From contig JADGJG010000208.1 in NCBI GenBank assembly GCA_027596195.1, forward strand, positions 1 through 31,224: a stretch of 31,224 nt of DNA, in the 5' to 3' direction. The DNA is from Podochytrium sp. JEL0797. Taxonomy: Eukaryota; Chytridiomycota; Chytridiomycetes; Chytridiales; Chytriomycetaceae. Positions 7,983 through 17,880 of this stretch are shown piece by piece. The notes under the pieces were generated by a model. It was given only the letters and a program-made list of their open reading frames with translations. It had not been told where the DNA came from and did no database searches. The first letter of the stretch is position 1, and each line of letters opens with the position of its first letter. Made by a program: the position numbers and the translations under genes.

Positions 7983-10900
7983 ATGCTCTCGACGCAATCG
8001 TTCAACAAGGGCAAAGGACTTGCGTCTGGGCCTTCTGCAGACGAGCGATCGTTTCTCGAGACACTTGAGAGCAGCGGGCTGTGGTTTGCAGAGGACGGGA
8101 GTGTGCGGCTGGGTGAGTTTTTCCATTCGCCTGGCAGCGCCTAGAGGCACCTAGCGACACCTGGGCCACGCCTAGAGACACCTAGCCACGGCCTAACACT
8201 CTTCACTTAGAACACGCGGCGCCTTCTTTCCGCCGCCTCGTCGAACGCCGCCTCAAATCCCGCGGCGCCGTTGCCGTCAACGTCAAAGCCTTCGTTAACG
8301 GACTCCTCGACTTCATCTCCGACGACACCGCATCCACCACCGCCGCCTTTTCCGCCCTTCCAACCGACTCGCACAAACACCTCAAAAGTCTTCTCGACGT
8401 GGCCGTGGTCGAAAAGCGAAACGAAAACGACAACGAGGAACGCGACCCGGCAGAGTTTCACATCAAATCAAACTACTCGGTCGTCAAGATCTTGCTGTCT
8501 ATTCATGAACTACAGCCGCGTATTATCGAGTTGTTGGTCGACCAGATTGAGGAGTTTAAAGCCGTTCTTGTCCCGTGCGTTATCTCGATTCTTGACCATT
8601 CACCGCGAATTCCAAACTCTGACACCCCCATATCATTAGTGACAACGCAAGCCTCACCGAAAACCTCCCCCTCCTCCTCCTCCACCAATTCCGATTCATG
8701 GACCACATCGCAAACCCCAAACAACTCACAAACAAACTCATACACCTCCTCGACACCACAAGCGACTACCCCGATGTCCAAAAACGCGTGATTGAATGCA
8801 TTCCCGAGATTATGCCCGATTCGGGGATGAGTCTGATTGTTGCTGCGTTGCAGAATTGTATGGAACGGAATTCGGAAGTTACGGTGGAGGTGTTGGATGC
8901 GTTGGGGACGGTGGGGGTTCCGAGTGAGATGCAGGTTTTTGGGTTTTTTTTGGAGATTCTGGGGTGTGTGTGGATGGAAGGACTGAACTTGTTGGTGTTT
9001 TGTAGGCAGAAATCACAGAAACGGTCGTTGGGTTGTTGAAGGAGGCCGAGACCGAATGTCTGGTTCGTCGTCTCTCTCGTTTCGCGACCTCGCAAAACGA
9101 AAATCTGAACCCCGTGTTTTCAACAGCCCGTCATGCTCCGATTCCTGCTTCAAACAACCACCCCCGAAACAGTCACGAGTCTAATCGACAGCATCCGCAC
9201 CAAAATGGATTTCGAATCGATTGCTGCGTCCTTCAACGCGCAGGACGCCGGCAATTCGGACGCAGCCTTGATTTTCGATGCACTCAAGACGGGAATCGCG
9301 CGGCAAAAGTTTGTGTTGGACGCGTGGATCAAGTTGATTGTGGATCTCAAACTAGCGGTTTGGACTTACATTTTCATGCGCGCATTATTTATACCCTCAC
9401 TGATTCTCGACCCCCCACTTTCACCATACTACTCTCTCCCATTTCAGAACGACCACCAACCAATCGACGTGATTGTGTTGACGCTGTTGCGCTCCGACCT
9501 GCAGACACAGAAAAAGGTGGACGCGGTGTGGAAGGCCAAAATCCGCGCGGGAACGCTGTCCCCAAGTCTCGTTGGAGATACTGTAAAGCAGTTTTTTGTC
9601 GGGATGCACCAGTTTCGTGTTTCTTGTTTGCTTGGCATCCGACCCATTCCTCCCTGACATAGCCCTTTCAAACCAGATACTTCCCCTACCTCCTCTCCCT
9701 CTGCGAAACCCTCACCCGCGAAGGATCCATCTACCACCCCGTCGTGAGCCCCATGTACACGTCCTCGTTCCTCGTGTTTGACGCGCACAACCGGCAACAA
9801 CTGATTGGATGTCTCATTGCGCATATCGGGAGCGGGGTGCAACACGAGATTGACTGCGCTTTAGCGATTTTGTTGGAATTGACGGTGGTGAGGCCCGGGG
9901 CCGTGTTGAAGTTTGGGATTTTTGTGAAGGGGTTGTTGGATTGTGAGTTTTGTGTGTTTTTTGGGGCTCCTTCCAGTTTGGGGGGAACCTCATTTTTGGT
10001 ACTAACATGTTTTGGTCCTTTCTAGATCTCGATCAATTGACCATCAACCAAATTCGCGTTTTGTACGAGATTTTCGCGTCACTCGCTTTGAACGTATGTT
10101 TTTCTTTGAGTTTCTTTCCTTGTCCGTTGTTCCCCTTGACAAACCTGACCCCCCACCACAGAAACCGCTCGACTCAGACCACGAAGAATCCACCGACTCC
10201 GAAATCACATTCGAATCCCCGCTCCTCTCCGACATGCGCATCATTGTCCGCAAACAGCTCGGTAGCGATGACCCCAAGTTCAAACAGATGGGAGTCGTTG
10301 GAGCCGTTTCGATGATTAAGCGGTTGGCGAGTTCGAATGACGGTGGTGCTGGTGTGGAGGAGTCGGGGGCAGGTGCGGGGATGAGTTCACGCGCGGGAGT
10401 GAATCCACCGTCTTCGCAGGGTGGAACTCCCGTGAGTTGTAGGGTTGCGATTAGTTTTGTGTTGCAAGTGTTTCGGAGTTGTGAAAGGGGGAGTATTGTG
10501 AGTTTGATTTTTCGCGTTGCGCGTAATTTCTTGGCACGTTGCACACACCCCCCCCCCCCCCCCCCCCCCCCTCACCCACAAACAAAAAAATAGCAATGTC
10601 TCGCGCTTCTATTCGACGAACTCTCCTACATGATCTCACAATCGCAACTCCACCCGCGCTTCCTCGCATGGATCCATGAAAGTTTCAGCGAAACGTTTGC
10701 GAACCAGTTCCTCATCGATTCCGAGGACACCGAGTCTGAACGATGTGGCTTGTTTACGGAGACGAAAACTGATGTGTGGTTTCGGTTGGGGAAACGGGGG
10801 GGGAAGGACGAGAGTCAGGATTTGATCCCTGAGACGGAGATGAGTGATGTTGTGGAAGCGACGATTATGGAGTATGCGAATTCAGGGAATGAAGAGGAGG

Positions 10901-13900
10901 AGGAAGGGGAAGGGACGAATTGTGTCAACATCTTTCCGTTATCGGAGTGGTTCTTTTCTCCCAAAGAGAAACGCGAACTTGCTGTCGACGAAGAGGAGGA
11001 AGAGGAAGCAGAACAAGATCCGATACGGCACGAAAAGCAACTCATTGTGTTGATGCCTGCTTGTTTGCGATTTCTGCAGTCGTTGGAGTTTCATCAGAGT
11101 GGCGGGTTGGAGGGGATTGGGGTTGTGTTGGATATGGGGGTGGTGATGTTTGAGAGCCAGGTGAGCTTTGGTTTTTTTGGGTGATGGGGACTCGGGTTTT
11201 GATTTGTGTTTTTTTGGCGTGCGGGAATGGTGGTGTTGTAGGAGTTTAGTCCGACAGGGGTGACGGCGGAAGCGTGTTGCTCGGCGCTCTTTTACGCCAT
11301 CAACTAGTAAGTGGCTTCGCTCGATACTCTATCGCTACGCCACTTGGATTCTGATTTGCACACATTCCCCACACCAGCTTCCACGAGATTCTCAACGCCT
11401 TCACGAAACGTTCTATCCTCCACGACCGCGGAACAATGCAATACAGCGGAATCAAGTGTCTCGCGCGTGTGCAACATATTCTCGAGTTGCAGCGGATGCT
11501 GGACGCGTTGTTGCCGAGTGTTCCGTTGTGGACTCCGATTGGGTTTTATCGCGATGGGGAGGCGGGTGCGGAGGAGTTGACGGTGAGTGATTTCGTTTTC
11601 TGCTGCGCTGATTTTTGGCGTGGCAAAATGCGATTTTCTGAACTTCTCGCGTTTCTTGTTTTGGCAGTGGGAAGATCCAACAGATGACGATCAAGAAGAA
11701 CCACCCACTTTCGCGGGCACGGGAAAACCTTCTCAAAAGACAAAAAAAGGGAAACAAAAGGCCAAAGTGGTGGCGCGGTTTGCCAAAGTGAGCGATCTGA
11801 AACCCATCCTGCGCGAATTGGAGGTTTGTTGTTTTTGGAATCCACTTGCCCCCTCCCTTCCTCCCTCTTGGAACCTAGTATACTGACGACGATTTGTGTG
11901 TCCCTCCCCTTTGAAATTGAATCCAGATGGACGTGTTCAACCTGCTTTTATGCCCATACCTCCACTTCCCCTCCACGGACCCCGTTGACGCACCCTCCTC
12001 CTCGGACACCCAACAAGCCGTCCTCGGTTTCCCGGAACTCTTGTTCCTGTTCTCTGAACTCGAATACAAACTCGCGTTCCTAACGGGCGTCTCAGTGAAA
12101 CCGAATTCTCGGGCGACAACGGGGTTGTTGGCGAGTGGGTCTGTGGGGTTTAGCAATTTGCAGAGGAGGGAGGTGAAGGAGGTGGTGGATGTTTTGGTGG
12201 GGGTTGCGCCGGCGCTTTGTGGCGGGTTGGAGGCGGTTTATGCGGAGTTGCGGAGGGTGAGGGGGGGAGGTTTGGGTTTTTTCGGTTGCGACGAGTTGCT
12301 CATTTCTTTCATTGTGGTTTACAGATGCATGAAGGGATGGAGAAGGAAGATGCTGAGCCAGAAAATGAATTGGTTTGTGGTGTTTTGGGTGGGGGGGGGG
12401 GGGGGGGGGGGGTAATTGCCCGCGACGTGCTTTTAATTAGTGTGAATTTGCAGGTTGTCAGGCGAATCTGGAAACTGTTTGACACCATTATCAAGTGCTT
12501 TACGCTGATTTTCCAGTGGACGAAACTCAAGAGCAATGCACCCAAGTTTATGGTAAACTCTTTTTTTTGTTTTTGGATCTCTTATGCCTCACCCTTCAAA
12601 AAACCAGGCCTTATTGAAACACATCGCGTCCCGCGGCAACCCCGAGCTCGCAAACAGCGCAAGCCATCGATCCCAAGGAGGAACCCAATCGCGTGCTGAA
12701 CAAGCGGCCAAGCTAATCATCGACGCACACGACTACTTTATCGCGTTCAAGGAATTCGTGCCGTCTCTCCCGTCGTCCGTGTTGCACGCGAAGCTCTTGA
12801 TTGAACTGAGTCGATGTTGTGGGGTCACGGAGACTGTCGGGGTGTTGAGGAGTCAGGTTTCGGAACTTGCGAAGGTGTATATGGATGTGCTTTGGGATGA
12901 GAAACCGAACAAGGTATGTTTTTACAAAATGTCCGGACGGCGTGTGTTGATTGTTCCGGACAAAAAAAACCACAGATCGAATCTATCACGTTCTTGCTCC
13001 AGAATCAAATCGAGCTTTCTCGCGAGCCTTTCAAAATCGTTTCCGATTATATTCATCGCGCGTTCAAAGGCCTGGTGGCGGAAGATGCGCACGTTTGCGC
13101 AAAGTATCCGTTGTTGGACAAGCACACGTTCCCGACGTTCTTCAAGGTATATAATCAACGTCTTCTCTTGTTTGCTCTTTGCTGAAAGAATTGGTGATCT
13201 TTTCAATCAGATTGTCTTCATCGAACTCGTCGCAACAATCGACCGATTCGAAGCGCGCCTCCCCACCTCCGACAAAATCGCGCTAGTCACCAAAATCGCA
13301 GCGGCCTTCAGCGCCGCCGTTGAATTGAGCAAGCAATCCAAAGACGGTGCCAAACATTGGGCCCTTGTGCTAAAGTATTCGAAAAACTTTATGCAAACGT
13401 TTGTGAAGCGCGTTTTGCCAATGTTGGGGAGCGGGTTGAAGAAGCATCGGGGGGAGGTGGTTGCGGTGTTTAAGGCGATTCAGACGGGGACGAGGTTGTT
13501 GCAGGTTTGGATTTTTTTTTTGGGGGGGTTCGAATGTTGCGGGTTTTCTTTCTTTCACATGTTCCTGATGCTGTTGCTTTTCACTCAGACGATTGCGAAT
13601 GAATGCAAAGCTCAGAAGGATACGTCTTTGTTGGTTCATATTCCGCCGCTTCGAAAGGCGCTGGAGGCGTTCATTTTTGCTGTGAAGGTGAAATCGAGTT
13701 TACCTTTGTACGCGTTTTTCAACTCCTCTCGTTTTTTTGTAGAAATTGATGGTGGATAACGAGATTGGAGAAGCGTTTTTCATGGGTTGGTGTTATTTCT
13801 GGCTCGATTTTTCAGCATCCTTTCTCACAACCCTAAAAACCAAAAACCCCAACAAAAGCCAACCTGAAGCACAAGAACCTTCGGGGCGAACAAGTCTCAA

Positions 13901-14742
13901 GCCAAATCGAAGACTCTGACCAGGAAGACGAAGACCCCGTGCGTGACGATGAGAGCGACGCAAGCGACGAGGATGACTTGGATCGTGAACCGCCACCACC
14001 TCACAAGACGAAGGCTGTTCCAAGAAAGCGGGAAAAGACCCCGGAAGTGCGTGAGGAGGAAGACGATGAAGGGGACGAGAGCAACAGTAACGTGAGCAGT
14101 AGGAATATTGATGAACTTGCGGAGGATGAGTATCAGCAGCGTGAACGGCTTGAAATTGTGCATGAGGAAGATGAGGAAGAGGGGAGCGATGAGGAGGAGG
14201 AGACTGTTGCTGTGAGTATTCGAGTGTTGCAGATTTCTTTCGACGCCGCGCGTTCTCAACTTACCACATTGGCAGCCGGAAACCACCACACATAACTCGC
14301 TGAAGCGCAAGCCCGGCATCTCTTCTCAAGAAGAGACTACGGACGATGAAATTGTACGTTTCCCGTCTCTTTCACACCACTCTCCCTCATTTTGTTGACT
14401 GAACGCGCTTTTTTGTGTTTGAACAGCCATTGCAAAAACCTGCCCTCAAACCGAAACCGCAACTCGCGCCAAGCCAATCCGCCAATCGAGGAGCAGGTCT
14501 ATCGAAACACATGACTGGAATGCGGTCCGTTGGATTGACGAAGGGAAGAAGCTCGTTGCTGTCGCAGCCCCCGGTTGCCAAGAAGCGGAATGTGGTGGAG
14601 TCTGTGCCGGTGGAATCGATCAAGAGTAATGAGTATGTTGATGTAAGTTTTTCTGCTTGATTTTCTTTTTGGTATTGCGTTGCAGGCGTGCGTTGTGGTT
14701 TCTGATACGTTCGTTTTTTAGGACGATGACATGTCGGAATGA
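7983..14742 (+). CDS. FANCD2: Fanconi anaemia group D2 protein (FANCD2)
   Basis: Complete 25-exon gene, 1653 residues (human 1451-1471). Exons: 7983-8112, 8211-8574, 8640-8934, 9006-9062, 9127-9357, 9448-9611, 9677-9942, 10026-10093, 10162-10497, 10594-11160, 11242-11306, 11378-11582, 11668-11823, 11927-12256, 12325-12372, 12454-12552, 12608-12913, 12976-13146, 13211-13504, 13589-13687, 13743-13785, 13859-14211, 14276-14353, 14427-14642, 14722-14742. Family landmarks in order: ILLSIHELQPRIIELL; PVMLRFLLQ; FVKGLLDYLDQLTINQIRVL; the ubiquitination motif SDMRIIVRKQLGS with Lys556 (codon 10252-10254; human Lys561); LLFDELSYMI; INYFHEILNAF; LLDKHTFPTFF; LVHIPPLRKALE; NLKHKNLRGE; then an acidic tail ending DDDMSE. 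FANCD2, clamped with FANCI on DNA, acts in interstrand crosslink repair in the nucleus. The tail (exons 22-25) is longer and more acidic/basic than in human. Introns are 55-103 nt. Confidence 0.95.
8130..8200 (+). repeat. CCTAG-type short repeats in FANCD2 intron 1
   Basis: Within intron 1 (8113-8210) the octamers CCTAGAGG, CCTAGCGA, CCTAGAGA, CCTAGCCA and CCTAACAC follow each other at 10-20 nt spacing. The segment CCTGGCAGC then CCTAGCGACACCT also occurs in the coding linker at 7077-7100. Confidence 0.75.
10548..10571 (+). repeat. Poly-C tract in FANCD2 intron 9
   Basis: An uninterrupted run of about 24 C in intron 9 (10498-10593), just upstream of CTCACCCACAAAC and the acceptor AAATAG. It lies where a polypyrimidine tract is expected. 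Confidence 0.9.
12391..12412 (+). repeat. Poly-G tract in FANCD2 intron 15
   Basis: A run of about 22-24 G close to the donor side of intron 15 (12373-12453). The polarity is opposite to the C-run of intron 9. It is a potential G-quadruplex former. Confidence 0.9.
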
Positions 14743-15126
14743 AAATGAATTGCTGATTCTTCATTATGTCGCGTATCTGAATAAAATCTTTATGAATTTG
14801 TGTCTCGTGTCGAGGAAGAAGCCAGTTTGGTCGGTTGCGTCGTCGCTTTTGCGGCTGGAGCCGCTTGCACATCCTGATCGCCCATTGCCTCCATACCTCG
14901 ACAAGCATAGAAACTTGCATCTCGAATCATTTCTATAGTTGAATATCTTAAAGGATGAATAGCGGGATTTCGATTTTCCTTTTTGTGGCGGAGTAACAGG
15001 ATTTTTTGAAAACAGCCCCGACCTCCCGAAGTCGAACGAGGTAAAGTAACCGCAAGCAGCGAAGCGAGTTGGGGAGAAAACGCGTCGCGAAGTGTGTGTT
15101 TTAAGGTTGGGCTTCTAAATTACTAT
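14743..15126. other. FANCD2 3' flank and convergent intergenic region
   Basis: Begins with the FANCD2 3' UTR (AATAAA at 14780-14785). Contains a small GC hairpin near 14855 (GCGGCTGGAGCCGC). The stretch 15016-15085 (CCCGACCTCCCGAAGTCGAACGAG onward) is GC-rich and not explained. I see no gene. Confidence 0.5.
14780..14785 (+). terminator. FANCD2 poly(A) signal
   Basis: Canonical AATAAA, 37 nt after the FANCD2 stop codon. Confidence 0.6.
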
Positions 15127-15131
15127 TTATT
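15126..15131 (-). terminator. AATAAA overlapping the stop of the 184-aa gene
   Basis: The last codons read CTT GAA TAA A on the minus strand, so the stop TAA (15129-15127) sits inside AATAAA, the same arrangement as in MEAK7. Confidence 0.5.
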
Positions 15132-15681
15132 CAAGAAGATGAGATTCAGGGTATTTCAATTTCGGCAATCTCTCCGCACGAGCGATTTCAGCGTCGTACT
15201 CTTCAACAGAATGATATTCGATCCGGCGCGCACCTCTTTGTCCATTGAACACGTTGAAAATGTCCACCAGCTCGTCCAACGTGGGCTTGGTTGGCAAAGA
15301 AAGGCTGTATGGACGAATCAATTGAAGCAGTATGGCAGAAATGAAGAACACGTCGTTCGGTTGCAGGGCAAGTATGGAACGGCGGGGAACCAGTTGAGCG
15401 GCGCCGCCCCGGATCAAAACCACTTCTTCTTCACAAACGCGAATGACTTCTGTGGCTGTATCCGTGACATTCAACAGCAATGCGAGTGTGGGGAAGTCGG
15501 GAATGTCAACGCAGACATGACGTTGTAGGCAATGCAATCTTCCCACGAGCGAGACACCAAGGCGAAAAGGAAACAGCAAATCCGAAAAGGCGTAACGAAA
15601 AGAGCCAACAGACGCGGGATCGTTTTGGTCGTTCTGCGAGCGAAGGCGCTCCAAAAGTTGTACGATGGTGGCTTCGGTCAT
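15127..15681 (-). CDS. Unknown conserved-looking 184-aa protein
   Basis: Single-exon ORF of 184 residues from an ATG at 15681 (MTEATIVQLLERLRSQN). I do not recognise the family. The centre has alternating hydrophobic strands (RLGVSLVGRLHCLQRHVCVD, then TLALLLNVTDTATEVIRV and EEEVVLIRGGAAQLV), which could be a small beta-barrel such as an OB-fold; this is only a guess from the pattern. The C-terminus is helical and charged (TLDELVDIFNVFNG, HSVEEYDAEIARAERLPK). There is no signal peptide or clear membrane segment. Normal codon use and a poly(A) signal at the stop support a real gene. An in-frame ATG 54 nt upstream gives a less likely longer start. Confidence 0.65.
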   Translation of the reverse strand: MTEATIVQLLERLRSQNDQNDPASVGSFRYAFSDLLFPFRLGVSLVGRLHCLQRHVCVDIPDFPTLALLLNVTDTATEVIRVCEEEVVLIRGGAAQLVPRRSILALQPNDVFFISAILLQLIRPYSLSLPTKPTLDELVDIFNVFNGQRGARRIEYHSVEEYDAEIARAERLPKLKYPESHLLE

Positions 15682-15999
15682 CGATTTTATGAAAAACTTC
15701 TCACGACAAAAACCCACCCAGAATAACGGTGACAAGCAAATTCTTCTATCTCATCATTCAGCTGCTTGAACCATTTCATAAAATTAAAATGAAGGTTGAA
15801 TACATTCGATGAAGGGGGGAGGTGCGGGTGGGAAGAGACGAGGCATTGTGCAATACAATGCGATCGCGCACTTTGGCTGTGATGCACATTCTCCTTCTGC
15901 TTTTTACCTCCTCGGTGCATAGAGATAAACTCTATTCTCTCCTACGCCTTTAAATAAACTCGAGTGAAGCGAATATTTTTCAAAAAAGGAGCGTCAACC
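15682..15999. promoter_or_regulatory. Divergent intergenic region upstream of RPB9
   Basis: 318 bp between two divergent start codons. It holds A/T-rich stretches (TAAAATTAAAATG near 15780, CCTTTAAATAAACTC near 15950) that could serve as core promoter elements. No gene is visible. Confidence 0.45.
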
Positions 16000-16657
16000 A
16001 TGACTTCCGTGCTTTTCTGCGTCGACTGCAGCAACATGCTATGTGAGTATCCCCCGCATACAGCAGTGAGAAGCTGACATCCGCCAAAGACCCGAAGGAA
16101 GACCCCGCTTCCAGAACCCTCCTCTATGGCTGCCGCAACTGCGGGCGCGAGTACAGCACGGAGCACGAGCACCAGTGCGTGTTCAAGCACCTGATCAAAC
16201 ACAGCGAGGCGTGAGTCCCTCCGATGCTCTCTATCCTCCCCGCTCACTCTCCTCCCTCTGCTAGTGAGCAAACCCTCGCGCGAGTCGATCTCAGCAGCGA
16301 CCCGACGTATCCGCGGGTGGCCAAGGTGTGTCCCGTGTGCGGCAACGACACGGTGCTGTTCTTCCAGTCGAGAGCAAAGTCCACGGATGCGACCATGCAG
16401 GTGCGTTTCGTCGCTAGAAATCGAAGTTTGTTGTACTGATTTTGTTGTTTCGCTTCCTGCGCTCCTGCCTTCCGCCTTGCTCTGTTTCCCATCCATCTGC
16501 CTCGATTGTTATCTCATCTACAATACATCCTCGAATCTCTGTCCTCGATTTGATTCTGCTTCTGATTTCCCATCTCGAATTCCAGTTGTACTTTGCGTGC
16601 TGCAACACCGCATGTGGAAACCGTTGGACCGTGGACCCTGTTGCTCAAGATGCATGA
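16000..16657 (+). CDS. RPB9: RNA polymerase II subunit RPB9
   Basis: Four exons, 16000-16042, 16090-16210, 16265-16400 and 16586-16657, giving 123 residues (human POLR2I 125). The N-terminal zinc ribbon is LFCVDCSNMLYPKED with CRNC; the C-terminal TFIIS-like ribbon is VCPVCGNDTVLFFQSRA, then LYFACCNTACGNRW. The linker DPTYPR and the motif KSTDAT match the family. RPB9 sits on the Pol II jaw and contributes to start-site choice and fidelity. The start is fixed by homology: the protein begins close to the first CxxC. The third intron (185 nt) is long for this window. Confidence 0.95.
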
Positions 16658-16793
16658 GATTCTATTCGAATTTGATTGACCGCTTGTGGGGGTTGTCGCG
16701 ATAAAACTTGTATTCTTGATTGCACCCTCCTTCCTCATCCAAAAAACTCCCTTGCATTGCATTGTCCGCGAAATGTCTCCGTATCAAACCGAC
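16658..16793. other. Convergent 3' region, RPB9 / MARCHF5-like
   Basis: 136 bp between two stop codons of convergent genes. I see no gene in it. Confidence 0.5.
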
Positions 16794-17836
16794 TCAACGA
16801 AACCGCGGTGGAACATAATCCAACACCTTTCTCCCAACGCCGAACCGTTTGCCCCTCTTTCGCAAATATTCCCAATACAGCACACAATCTCTCGCGAAAA
16901 TCAGCAACCCCCCACCCACCACGCTCCTCAAAAAAAAGCTGGGCAGCTTCTCACGAACGCCTGGGAGCAGCGCAAGCATCGACCCCGCAACGCCCGATAT
17001 CCCCGGTAATAGGAGAGCCCCGAGAACAAGTCGAGGGAGGGATGTGGGTGGTCCAGGTGGTTGGGGACGCAAGCGTGCGGGGAGTGGGAAAGGTAAGGCT
17101 TCGAGGGTGTCCGGGGTCGCAGCCGACGCAGCGGGAACGGTTGGCTCGGCTTTTGGCTCTGAAAAGTGGTACACGAGACGCCACGTCTCTTTGTATATTG
17201 CACGAAACCAGGGGAGTAGGCAGAGTGTGATTGCCGGTGACGGCGGAATCGTGACAGGGACGGGTTGCAGGTTGTTGGTGATGATCAGAAACGGGAGAAC
17301 AGGTAGGATATTATCGGCCACATCGAGTCTCGAAGCAATAAGGGCGAAAGGAATCAAAGGCATCCCGATCCAGGTGCGCGCCGTTTCATCCGAGAGAAGA
17401 GAGTCTGTAAAGTCGGGTCCGCAGGTGGCCACAATGGCATAGGCTCCATAGACTGTAGAAATCGTATACACCGATCCTGCTACTGCAATAAATGCCACGT
17501 ACGGGAGACTGAATTGGATCGCCTGGATTTCGTGTCAACATGTTAATCATTCAATCACAGTGTCTCTCAATTTACCCTGTTGCACGATCGGATCGCCTTC
17601 TCCAGCAAGTCCTTCTCTTCTTGAATCCGGTAGGGATACAGGCAAGCGGGACACTTGACCCTCACGCCCGGGTGAGTGGCTTCGCGCTCGGCGATCCATC
17701 GTAACAGACACAGCTGGTGGACATCGAGATGTGTGCACTTGCATGGGTGGATGAACGTGAGCTGCGATTTGGCATCTTCGTCTTCCAGGCAGACCCAGCA
17801 GTTCCGTTGTGTTGCTGAAGTGGGGGCACTAGCCAT
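16794..17836 (-). CDS. MARCHF5: MARCHF5-like RING-CH membrane E3 ubiquitin ligase
   Basis: Two exons: 17836-17576 and 17522-16794 (intron 17523-17575), 329 residues. The RING-CH finger is at residues 13-65: C13xxC16, C32xC34, H40xxC43, C62xxC65, in the C4HC3 order, with NCWVCLEDED, HPCKCTHLDVHQLCLLRW and VKCPACLYPY. After it come hydrophobic segments matching the MARCHF5 layout: YVAFIAVAGSVYTISTVYGA, MPLIPFALIASRL, LVLGALLLPGISGVAGSML and FFLRSVVGGGLLI, then a basic tail GRKVLDY. MARCHF5 acts in the mitochondrial outer membrane (also ER contacts and peroxisomes) on fission/fusion factors and import clients; the location here is inferred from the family. It is longer than human (278), mainly by a Pro/Ala-rich loop before the third membrane segment. 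Another RING-CH family such as DOA10/MARCHF6 is excluded by size. Confidence 0.8.
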
Positions 17837-17880
17837 TGTTTTTTACTCGACTTTTTCCACGATCGCATTTTCAAATCAAG
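17837..17880. promoter_or_regulatory. 44-bp shared promoter with TTTTTCCACGATC box
   Basis: Only 44 bp separate the ATGs of the MARCHF5-like gene (minus) and CCDC113 (plus). Positions 17852-17864 read TTTTTCCACGATC, identical over 13 bp to 25091-25103 in the PDX2/eIF5B spacer, and lie 16 bp before the plus-strand ATG. Confidence 0.55.

Noticed and set aside
14657..14938. Extra coding exon after FANCD2
   Set aside because: FANCD2 ends properly with an acidic DDDMSE tail at 14742 and AATAAA follows; the open frame has no homology.
16849..17442. 197-codon plus-strand frame opposite the MARCHF5-like gene
   Set aside because: Antisense to membrane helices with clear MARCHF5 similarity; no domain of its own.
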